A stretch of 7,474 nt of DNA. Origin: Candidatus Atribacteria bacterium 1244-E10-H5-B2 (GTDB taxonomy: Bacteria > Atribacterota > JS1 > SB-45 > 34-128). The stretch's first letter is position 1, and every line of letters starts with the position of its first letter. The notes beneath the pieces are model-generated. The model worked only from the letters and a program-made list of their open reading frames with translations, searched no databases and was not told where the DNA came from. This document shows positions 1 through 4,852 of this stretch, in pieces. The position numbers and the translations under genes were made by a program. The stretch covers positions 1-7,474 of the forward strand of contig NMQN01000656.1 in assembly GCA_003575245.1 (NCBI GenBank). Direction: 5' to 3'.

Positions 1-366
1 TTTGTTTCTGTAATCGGAAGACTGGCTGTATGTATGAATTCAATTAATTATCTATGGCCTGAAATGCTTGAAGCTCCAGATGTTTACAAAAAATTTACCA
101 TAAAAGGAGATTACTTAGGAGGATATGGTTTTGCTCCAGCCCACTTTTATTCAGCGGAAGAACTAAAAAAAGAATTTGAAGGTAAAACAAAATTTCTAGA
201 AATGGTTGGGCTGGAAGGAATTTTTTCAACTCATCCAAGAAGATATAATAGAGTCTACAAATTGAGAAAATACAACAAAATTTTAAGGGAAACACATTTA
301 AAAACTTGTACACATCCTAGCATAGTGGGAATTAGTGAACACTTTATGATAATTTGTAAAAAATAA
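1..366 (+). CDS. Class I SAM-dependent methyltransferase, C-terminal part (5' end outside window)
   Basis: The reading frame is open from the first base, so this is the last 121 residues of a longer protein; the ATG at 34 is internal. The visible part begins FVSVIGRLAV, matching the late beta strand of class I methyltransferases. It continues with a GDYLGG-GFAPAHFYSAEELKKEF segment, LEMVGLEG, and ends with THPSIVGISEHFMIICKK. From family knowledge this order (AHF-x-PEEL, then LE-x-VGLEG, then SIVG-SEH) is typical of small-molecule methyltransferases of the Methyltransf_11/25 type. The SAM-binding glycine motif lies upstream of the window and cannot be checked. The substrate is unknown. The gene is followed after 60 bp by an attC-like site and has no visible terminator, as expected for an integron cassette gene. 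The methyltransferase fold is fairly sure; the specific function is not. Confidence 0.85.
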   Translation, partial: FVSVIGRLAVCMNSINYLWPEMLEAPDVYKKFTIKGDYLGGYGFAPAHFYSAEELKKEFEGKTKFLEMVGLEGIFSTHPRRYNRVYKLRKYNKILRETHLKTCTHPSIVGISEHFMIICKK

Positions 367-426
367 TTTCCTAGTGATCCCTCGTGACTCTCCGTTTGCT
401 TCGCTGACTTTGGGGCTAACGCCCGT

Positions 427-513
427 ACCTAACAGCCGATAAACGGTTAAGCTAGCAAGATTGTTTCACTATAACTTCCTTACGGAAGCATCGTTTATCG
501 ACATCCGTTAGAC
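427..513 (+). other. attC-like integron recombination site 1
   Basis: This 87-bp GC-rich palindromic site has the layout of an integron attC. The R'' box ACCTAAC (427-433) fits RYYYAAC and the R' box GTTAGAC (507-513) fits GTTRRRY. Between them is a perfect 9-bp inner inverted repeat, CGATAAACG (437-445) with CGTTTATCG (492-500). The interior also holds a small CTTCC/GGAAG hairpin (475-488). The spacers between the inner and outer boxes differ in length (3 and 6 nt), which fits the asymmetry needed for bottom-strand recognition. The site sits just after the stop of one gene and 30 bp before the start of the next, where an attC should be. No integrase or attI is visible. Confidence 0.6.
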
Positions 514-543
514 GAAATACCGAAATATTGGAAGGATGAGAAA

Positions 544-1101
544 ATGAAATTAATACCAATACTATCAATAGGATTATTTAATGCCTGGATTCCCCTCATA
601 TTATACTCAATCATAGTATTCGGGCTAATGTTTACATTTACAAAAGATATCCGTAAAAAATTTTTTAATCGAAGTAATATACCCAGAAGATATTTGCCTG
701 TTGTTGTAATACATAAATCAATCTCACTATTTCTTATTATTTTATTTTTTCTTTCACCAATAGCCATCAATGTCCCAACATTAGCAACTGGTAGCTTCTT
801 ATTTATTGTTGGTATTTCAATAGTGATTTCAGCAATGTTATCATTTAGTAAAGCACCCATTGATGAACCAGTAGTATCAGGTTTATACAAATTTTCCAGG
901 AACCCTCAAGATGTAGGTGTTTCAATTGTAATTTTAAGTATATGTATTATGATAAACACAATAAGTTTATTAATTCTTTTTCTAATCAATAAAATATTAT
1001 CGCACGCATTGACGCTTTCAGAAGAAAATCAGTGTCTATTTAAATATGGAAAACCCTATGAGGAATATATGAAAAAAGTACCTCGCTATTTTATATTTTA
1101 G
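544..1101 (+). CDS. Isoprenylcysteine carboxylmethyltransferase-like membrane methyltransferase
   Basis: A 185-residue integral membrane protein with hydrophobic segments near residues 14-33, 57-76, 82-100 and 124-150. Its C-terminal half has the ICMT/PEMT-type signature: GLYKFSRNPQDVG (113-125), then after a membrane span SEENQCLFKYGKPYEEYMKKVPRYF (159-183). From family knowledge the R-N/H-P motif and the trailing E-E/G-Y-Y/P-R-F residues form the SAM pocket of small membrane methyltransferases acting on lipids or lipid-like thiols. The bacterial substrate is unknown. The ATG is preceded by GGAAGGATGAG (530-540), a good ribosome binding site. The gene stands alone between two attC-like sites, and the 19 bases before and after it form a near-perfect inverted repeat, so it is probably one cassette (about 508-1230). 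The N-terminal half is weakly conserved. Confidence 0.82.
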   Translation: MKLIPILSIGLFNAWIPLILYSIIVFGLMFTFTKDIRKKFFNRSNIPRRYLPVVVIHKSISLFLIILFFLSPIAINVPTLATGSFLFIVGISIVISAMLSFSKAPIDEPVVSGLYKFSRNPQDVGVSIVILSICIMINTISLLILFLINKILSHALTLSEENQCLFKYGKPYEEYMKKVPRYFIF

Positions 1102-1128
1102 TTATTTAGCGAGAGATTTCGGTACTTC

Positions 1129-1236
1129 GTCTAACCATGATTTTCCGGGCTTTGGCGCTATCGCACTTCCGGGTTTCGACACATTTGCCCTCCCCAGGGG
1201 GTTGGACAAATGTCATCAAACCGCGTCCGGTTATAC
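1129..1236 (+). other. attC-like integron recombination site 2
   Basis: A GC-rich palindromic spacer with R'' box GTCTAAC (1129-1135, fits RYYYAAC) and an imperfect R' box GTTATAC (1230-1236). The inner arms pair over a long imperfect stem: CGGGTTTCGACACATTTG on the left against CAAATGTCATCAAACCGCG on the right, closed around a CCCC-A-GGGG tip. The left side carries about 40 extra bases, so symmetry is poorer than in site 1. The 19 nt ending in the R'' box (1117-1135) are the reverse complement, with one mismatch, of the 19 nt starting at the R' box of site 1 (507-525). That is the relation expected of the two ends of one circular cassette. It is less certain than site 1. Confidence 0.45.
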
Positions 1237-1263
1237 ACAATCAGCTTCGGGAGGATGTAAAGA

Positions 1264-1803
1264 ATGAAAGATAATAAAGTAAAGAATCTCATCGGGTGCT
1301 GCGGCCTATACTGTGGTCTATGCACTAAATATCAGTCAAAAGCCCCAAGTAGATGTATCGGTTGTAAATTGGGTGAACAACATTCCTGGTGCAGTATCTG
1401 GAACTGCTGTGTAAAGAAGCACGGATTTGAGATTTGTACTGAATGCAGTGAAATATCTAATTGTGCCATCTTCTTAAGGAGAAAAGTTGCGGAATGGACT
1501 CCGGCTGCTGACAATTTACGCCAGATTAAAGAAGTCGGTTTAGAAGATTGGTTAGAAGGACAAAAAGAAAGACAAATATTGGTTGAAGAATTACTCCGGC
1601 GTTATAATGAAGGACACTCAATGAGTTTTTACTGCAAAGCATGTACCAGAATGCCCATCAATCTGATTAATCAGGCAATAAAAGAAGCGAAAAAGAAAAT
1701 TGTGAGTGAAAAAATAGATAATTCTGATATGAAATTGAAAGCAAGAATCTTTAAATCAACCATTAAAGATATAACCGTAGAATCTAATATCAATATGGAT
1801 TAA
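1264..1803 (+). CDS. DUF3795 cysteine-rich protein
   Basis: 179 residues with a dense N-terminal cysteine region: GCCGLYCGLC (C12, C13, C17, C20), RCIGC (C31, C34), C43, C48-C49, C58, C61 and C67, then a late FYCKAC pair (C124, C127). The CGLYCG-C start, the C-x2-C pair and the SIWNCC segment are the marks of the DUF3795 family. That family is common in anaerobes and is presumed to bind zinc or another metal; its function is not known. The C-terminal 50 residues are lysine-rich and look variable. The start is supported by GGGAGG (1249-1254), nine bases upstream. The gene lies right after attC-like site 2 with no promoter of its own visible, so it may be a cassette gene. A partial R''-like box follows 30 bp after the stop. 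Confidence 0.85.
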   Translation: MKDNKVKNLIGCCGLYCGLCTKYQSKAPSRCIGCKLGEQHSWCSIWNCCVKKHGFEICTECSEISNCAIFLRRKVAEWTPAADNLRQIKEVGLEDWLEGQKERQILVEELLRRYNEGHSMSFYCKACTRMPINLINQAIKEAKKKIVSEKIDNSDMKLKARIFKSTIKDITVESNINMD

Positions 1804-1833
1804 AAAGAATAGAAATACCCCTTCGCCGACAGT

Positions 1834-1840
1834 ATATAAC
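1834..1840 (+). other. Possible truncated attC (R'' half only)
   Basis: ATATAAC matches the complement of the R' box GTTATAC that would begin this cassette (1230-1236) at 6 of 7 positions. Extended leftward, CCGACAGTATATAAC (1826-1840) matches the complement of the cassette start at 11 of 15 positions. The remainder of the expected attC is absent; a RAYT-like remnant begins about ten bases downstream. The match is short and AT-rich, so chance is possible. Confidence 0.25.
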
Positions 1841-1849
1841 ACAGCATAT

Positions 1850-2003
1850 ATTGAAAAAGACTAATTCTTTTAACCGCTGATGGCGATACAATAAGGTAAA
1901 TATATATTCTTGAAATATGACAAACGAAACGTCCTCTTGTCTTTGAGTGATTAAAAAAATCGAGGGAGAAGATGAAAAGTGACATTGCAAGATCCCCTAA
2001 TAT
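1850..2003 (+). mobile_element. RAYT/REP-type element remnant A (5' end joined to 3' end)
   Basis: The left part (from TTGAAAAAGACTAATTCTTT through AAGGTAAATATATATTC to a degraded ACGTCCTCTTG) matches the repeated 5' leader also seen near 4012, 4918 and 7243. The right part (1951-2003) matches the 3' end of a RAYT gene: its last codons read V-I-K-K-I-E-G-E-D-E-K-stop, followed by the REP-like tail ATTGCAAGATCCCC. The transposase body is deleted, leaving about 155 bp. It lies where an attC would be expected downstream of the DUF3795 gene. The family assignment comes from the tail sequence and the AACCGTCCCC-type REP motif in sister copies. Confidence 0.65.
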
Positions 2004-2020
2004 GTTCATAATGTTCTGCA

Positions 2021-2040
2021 GACAACGGTTCTATGTCACC
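2021..2040 (-). repeat. Inverted REP-like fragment
   Basis: GACAACGGTTCTATGTCACC read on the minus strand is GGTGACATAGAACCGTTGTC. This is a degenerate form of the GTGTCAAAGAACCGTCCCC motif that ends the 5' part of the RAYT-like copies. A comparable inverted fragment precedes the other long-repeat copy at 6601-6620. Confidence 0.5.
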
Positions 2041-2069
2041 TTTTTTAATTGAATAATTACCCAAAAAGG

Positions 2070-2497
2070 GAGAAAAATAGAGGAACGGGAAAGCCGATTT
2101 TTAGCTAAATAAGGCAGATAAGTATATATAGAATTAGAGGATTACCAGTTTTTATAGGAAAAAATGTTAAGGCTCTAAAACGTAGAAAATATAAGGGTTT
2201 CTGCGTTTTTTTGTTATATGGGATATCAGTAGTGCTTCTAAAATATGGAGAAAATGAGGCAAAAAAGGGCTAAAAGTTGCATTTTTAAGGGGCTGAAAAC
2301 CTTGCAATATAAGGCTTTCAGAGAAATATGGTCATAGCAGCGTTTCTTGAGGTGTCCTAAGGTGTTTGTTCATATTTTTGAAATAGACGTTTAAAGTAGC
2401 TTAAAATGGCTTATTTTGGATATAGGCTAAAACCCTTATCATATAAGGCTTTCAAGAGGCTATTTTCCCACAGGTTTTACACATTTTCCCCATTTGT
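2070..2497 (+). repeat. Long non-coding repeat, copy 1 (about 430 bp, three hairpins)
   Basis: This segment aligns nearly end to end with 6677-7103, by eye at roughly 85-88% identity with almost no gaps. No coding frame is conserved. It contains the motif TATAAGGSTTTC three times (2190, 2308, 2442), and in each case the motif forms the right arm of a hairpin. The clearest in this copy is CTGAAAACCTT ... AAGGCTTTCAG (2293-2321). The last 30 bases, from CCACAGG through TTTTACACA to CCCCATTTGT, are identical in both copies. It could be a MITE, the non-coding end of an insertion sequence, or a structured RNA; I do not recognise it. It fills most of the 880-bp gap between the DUF3795 gene and the antitoxin gene. 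Confidence 0.85.
2177..2212 (+). terminator. Terminator-like hairpin inside long repeat copy 1
   Basis: AAAACGTAGAAA (2177-2188) pairs with TTTCTGCGTTTT (2198-2209) over 12 positions, one of them a G-T pair, around a 9-nt loop. The right arm runs into seven T residues (2206-2212). This has the form of a Rho-independent terminator on the plus strand, though the stem is AT-rich. The equivalent in copy 2 (6784-6818) keeps the outer stem but has an extra mismatch. Confidence 0.4.
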
Positions 2498-2525
2498 AAG
2501 TAAATATTGTTAGTTTTAATCCCTC

Positions 2526-2607
2526 TGTCATTGCTTTCGAAGAAAGCGCGGCTATCTCATCTCGCAACTATTTTTAAAAAAAAGAAGGATTTTTTAAACC
2601 CTTTGCC
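2526..2607 (+). repeat. REP-like palindrome plus partial RAYT leader (fragment F)
   Basis: TGTCATTGCTTTCGAAGAAA starts a degenerate palindromic repeat (perfect GCTTTC-GAA-GAAAGC stem, 2533-2547) ending in GGCTATCTCATC. This resembles the widespread GTCATTGCGAG...CAATCTC type of dispersed repeat. From 2563 the sequence CGCAACTA-TTTTT ... AAGAAGGATTTT matches the start of the RAYT-like leaders at 4853 and 7175, then diverges after about 45 bases. No gene is present. Confidence 0.5.
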
Positions 2608-2653
2608 TTATTTTCCTGAAATATTTGTTAAAGTAATAATATATTACATAAAC

Positions 2654-2682
2654 TTGTAATAATAAGAAACATATGTTATAGT
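2654..2682 (+). promoter_or_regulatory. Promoter of the toxin-antitoxin operon
   Basis: TTGTAA (2654-2659) and TATAGT (2677-2682) are separated by 17 bp, a sigma-A-type arrangement with 4/6 and 5/6 matches to consensus. Transcription would start near 2689. The -10 box is overlapped by the perfect palindrome AACATATGTT (2668-2677) and by two direct copies of ATATGTTAT (2671-2679 and 2685-2693, 14-bp period). These are plausible operators for autoregulation by the XRE antitoxin. Confidence 0.55.
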
Positions 2683-2722
2683 ATATATGTTATATGATTT
2701 TAAAGGAACGAGGTGTAATAAA

Positions 2723-3511
2723 ATGCCTACATTATATAAGAATTTAGGTTTTAAAGTTAAAAAATTAAGAGAGAAAATAAATATATCACAGTCCAGTTTG
2801 GCTGAAGTATTAGATGTAGATCGGGTGACCATTTCAAAAATTGAAAACGGAGAAAGAAAAATATATGCAGAGGAAATAAAAAAGCTTTCTGAGTATTTTA
2901 ATATCTCTTCAGACGTATTGCTTGATTTAAAAGAAGATATAGAAGTAATCATTGAAAAAAATACAACTAAGCAGAAACCAAAAAAGGAAATACGAATAAG
3001 TATTCCCCAAAAAAATCTGCAGAAATTCAAAGAAGTATTGCTTTATATACTAAATAAAATTGGGGCAAAACCAAATATAGGAGAATCGGTATTATACAAA
3101 CTGCTTTATTTTATTGATTTTGATTTTTATGAAAAATACGAAGAACAACTTATTGGAGCAACCTATATAAAAAATCATTATGGTCCTACTCCCAGGGAAT
3201 TTATAAAAATAGTTAAAGAGATGGAAGGCAAAGACCTGATTAAAGTGAAAGACAGCTATTTTAAACATCCTCAGACTAAATATTTATCTAAAAGAGAATC
3301 GGATTTGACCCTGCTAAAAGCTCATGAAATAAAAATGATTGACAGCGTATTAGATAGATTATCTGATATGAATGCCATAGAAATAAGTAATTATTCCCAT
3401 AAAGATGTACCATGGTTAACGACTAACAATGGAGAAATAATAGATTATGAATCTGTATTCTACCGCACAAAACCCTATTCGGTGAGGATCTATATTGAAG
3501 AAAATATTTAA
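2723..3511 (+). CDS. Antitoxin: XRE helix-turn-helix fused to Panacea (DUF4065) domain
   Basis: 262 residues from the ATG at 2723. The upstream in-frame ATG at 2687 is rejected because it overlaps the predicted transcription start, whereas 2723 has an ACGAGGTG ribosome site. Residues about 9-60 form an XRE/Cro-type HTH (KLREKINISQSSLAEVLDVDR ... ISKIENGER). A lysine-rich linker follows (about 75-98). Residues about 100-250 carry the Panacea/DUF4065 hallmarks: LYKLLYFIDFDFYEKYEEQLIGATY and YGPTPREF (about 153-160), then late WLTT (about 231-234). Panacea is an established antitoxin domain that neutralises diverse toxins. The HTH probably represses the operon promoter through the palindrome and direct repeats at the -10 box. 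The gene overlaps the downstream toxin gene by 17 bp, implying translational coupling. The antitoxin role is inferred from domain and position. Confidence 0.88.
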   Translation: MPTLYKNLGFKVKKLREKINISQSSLAEVLDVDRVTISKIENGERKIYAEEIKKLSEYFNISSDVLLDLKEDIEVIIEKNTTKQKPKKEIRISIPQKNLQKFKEVLLYILNKIGAKPNIGESVLYKLLYFIDFDFYEKYEEQLIGATYIKNHYGPTPREFIKIVKEMEGKDLIKVKDSYFKHPQTKYLSKRESDLTLLKAHEIKMIDSVLDRLSDMNAIEISNYSHKDVPWLTTNNGEIIDYESVFYRTKPYSVRIYIEENI

Positions 3512-3875
3512 TGAAGTGTTAATGCTTCCTGATTTCATGAAAGATTTTAAAAAGTTAAAGAAAAATTATCCTACCTTAAAACAGGATTTAGAAGTATTTG
3601 TAAGTAACCAGCTTAAATTATCTCACAAATTAAATATTGAAAATAGCGGAATTGTCCAAATTTCAGGACTTTCCATATCGGAACCCAAAATCTACAAAGC
3701 CAGAAAATTTGCCTGTAAATCATTAAAGGGAAAAGGCTCTTACAGTGGGATAAGGATTATTTATGCGTATTTTGAAGATGATGACCGAATAGAGTTTGTC
3801 GAAATATATTTTAAGGGAGATAAAGAAAAAGAAGACCGAAAAAGAATTCTAAAATACTATTCAGATGAAAAATAA
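3495..3875 (+). CDS. RelE/ParE-family toxin of the Panacea TA pair
   Basis: 126 residues starting at TTG 3495, chosen because GGTGAGG (3481-3487) lies seven bases upstream; the next ATG (3522) lacks such a site. The sequence reads as a RelE-fold toxin: N-terminal helices with FMKDFKKLKKNYP (14-26), then strands containing the basic segment KIYKARKFACKSLKGKGSYSGIRIIYAYF (65-93). A strand VEIYFKGDKEKED (102-114) and a C-terminal RILKYY follow. In RelE enzymes, scattered Lys/Arg and a C-terminal Tyr cut mRNA on the ribosome. K69/R70/K71, R87 and Y121/Y122 are candidates here, but the exact catalytic set is not assignable by eye. It is slightly longer than classic RelE (about 95 residues). The 17-bp overlap with the antitoxin gene supports a type II TA operon. 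A ParE-like gyrase target cannot be excluded. Confidence 0.8.
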   Translation: MKKIFNEVLMLPDFMKDFKKLKKNYPTLKQDLEVFVSNQLKLSHKLNIENSGIVQISGLSISEPKIYKARKFACKSLKGKGSYSGIRIIYAYFEDDDRIEFVEIYFKGDKEKEDRKRILKYYSDEK

Positions 3876-3901
3876 AAAATTCATGCAGTATAAAGTGATT
3901 T

Positions 3902-3939
3902 AACCATAAATCTCTTTGGATTTTACTAAGGGGTTTTTT
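3902..3939 (+). terminator. Possible terminator after the TA operon
   Basis: A weak stem-loop 27 bp after the toxin stop: AACC (3902-3905) with GGTT (3932-3935), enclosing AAATC (3908-3912) with GATTT (3919-3923), followed by a run of six T residues (3934-3939). The stem has bulges and is unstable by eye, so support is modest. Confidence 0.3.
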
Positions 3940-3950
3940 ATTACTTAAAG

Positions 3951-4105
3951 CTTTTTATAAAAAAAGAAGGGCTTTGTAAATCTTTTGTCGTATTAGTATT
4001 AAGATGTAGAAAAATTGAAAAAGATTAATTCTTTTAACCGTTGGTGGCGATTCAATGAGGTAAATATATATTTTTGAAGCGTGACAAAGAACCGTCCCCT
4101 GACAC
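3951..4105 (+). mobile_element. RAYT/REP-type element remnant B (5' leader only)
   Basis: This matches the leaders at 4853-5012 and 7175-7340: AAAGAAGG, CTTTTGTCGTATTAGTATTA, TTGAAAAAGATTAATTCTTT, TAACCGTTGGTGGCGATTCA, GGTAAATATATAT and the REP-like end CAAAGAACCGTCCCCTGACA. No transposase coding sequence follows. At its right edge the sequence changes abruptly to the GC-rich attC-like remnant at 4111. Together with that remnant it accounts for the 300-bp gap between the toxin and flavodoxin genes. Confidence 0.65.
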
Positions 4106-4110
4106 GTAAA

Positions 4111-4156
4111 TCCGCGGACCGTTATGCGACCCATCGCTCAACTTGGGCGTTAATGC
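4111..4156 (+). other. attC-like remnant (right half) before the flavodoxin gene
   Basis: CGCTCAACTTGGGCGTTAAT (4135-4154) closely resembles the L'-R' end of well-known attC sites, in which an AACT-x-x-GGCGTTA core ends the site. Here GTTAATG (4149-4155) would be R', though not a perfect GTTRRRY. A second core-like GTTATGC lies at 4121-4127. The patch is GC-rich amid AT-rich DNA and sits 20 bp before the next start codon. The left half of the site is missing; the RAYT-like remnant abuts it. Confidence 0.4.
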
Positions 4157-4175
4157 TATAAATTAAGGAGGTAAA

Positions 4176-4658
4176 ATGAAAATTTTGGTTCTCTATTTTT
4201 CCAAGAGTGGAAACACAAGAAGATTGGCTGAGGCTGTAGTTGAAGGTGTAAATGCGATTACGGGGGCAGAAGCTGTATTAAAAAAGACAGATCAGGTTAC
4301 AAGAGATGATTTTCTGGAAGCAAGCGCGATCATAGCCGGTTCTCCTGTATATTTCGGGACAATGGCTGCTCAATTAAAACAAGTATTTGATGACTTTGTC
4401 AGTATTAGAAAGAAGATGGAGAATAAAGTTGGGGCAGTGTTCACAACATCAGGAGATGTTACTGGAGGAAAAGAAACTACCATGTTTTCTATCATTCAGG
4501 CTTTTATGATTTATGGTATGATCATCGTTGGCGATCCCATGGCTGCAACTGGACATTACGGGATTTCATGTGTGGGCAAACCTGATGAAAAAACCATGGA
4601 ACGGGGCAGGCTTCTTGGAAAAAGAGTGGCCGAACTTGCCCTTAAAGTTGTAAAATAG
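4176..4658 (+). CDS. Flavodoxin / WrbA-like NAD(P)H:quinone oxidoreductase family protein
   Basis: 160 residues with a flavodoxin fold and FMN signatures. LVLYFSKSGNTRRLAEAV (4-21) is the phosphate-binding loop. GSPVYFGTMAAQLKQVFDD (55-73) matches the WrbA GSPT-FG-MAAQ segment. TTSGDVTGGKETTMFS (90-105) leads into YGMIIVGDP (113-121), as in WrbA. WrbA proteins are usually near 200 residues, so this is a compact relative and could be a flavodoxin rather than a quinone reductase. It would be a soluble FMN-dependent electron-transfer or quinone-reducing protein. AAGGAGGT (4165-4172) is a near-perfect ribosome site. The attC-like remnant directly upstream suggests a former gene cassette. Just after the stop the sequence passes into a RAYT gene fragment. 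Confidence 0.87.
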   Translation: MKILVLYFSKSGNTRRLAEAVVEGVNAITGAEAVLKKTDQVTRDDFLEASAIIAGSPVYFGTMAAQLKQVFDDFVSIRKKMENKVGAVFTTSGDVTGGKETTMFSIIQAFMIYGMIIVGDPMAATGHYGISCVGKPDEKTMERGRLLGKRVAELALKVVK

Positions 4659-4659
4659 T

Positions 4660-4806
4660 GAGAATTTTAAAACTCGGTTGCAACATCTGGAAAAGCTAAA
4701 GGTTCTTTTGGAAGTAAAAAGATTTGACCCCGGTAAATCGATTGGCGTGCATTACACTACAGTGAGCAGAGTGATTAAAAAAATCGAGCTGGGAGATGAA
4801 AAGTGA
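4660..4806 (+). pseudogene. C-terminal remnant of a RAYT (REP-associated Y1) transposase
   Basis: Starting immediately after the flavodoxin stop, 48 in-frame codons end at TGA 4806. The best part reads KSIGVHYTTVSRVIKKIEL, a helix-turn-helix tail typical of Firmicutes-type RAYT proteins, followed by GDEK and stop. The catalytic HUH/Tyr domain and the start are gone, so it cannot be active. The same last codons, in shorter form, occur at about 1953-1975 and 7360-7395. The downstream tail ATATTGCAAGACTTGATCCC (4807-4826) is the element's REP-like 3' end, extending to about 4830. With remnant D this fills the 390-bp gap before cysS. Confidence 0.6.
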
Positions 4807-4852
4807 TATTGCAAGACTTGATCCCTTAATGTTTCTAACGACTAATACATTT

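Noticed and set aside
495..890. Minus-strand frame of 131 codons over the ICMT-like gene
   Set aside because: Antisense to a gene with clear membrane spans and family motifs; no ribosome site.
2180..2460. Three regularly spaced TATAAGGSTTTC motifs considered as a CRISPR-like array
   Set aside because: Motifs are only about 12 nt with spacing above 110 bp. The same intervening sequence is present in the second copy, so there are no unique spacers, and no cas genes are seen.
2460..2500. Possible replication origin from CCACA/TTTTACACA boxes
   Set aside because: Only one relaxed box per repeat copy, no cluster, no DUE and no replication gene nearby.
2644..3030. Minus-strand frame of 128 codons
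   Set aside because: Antisense to the promoter and HTH part of the antitoxin gene; phenylalanine/serine-rich shadow.
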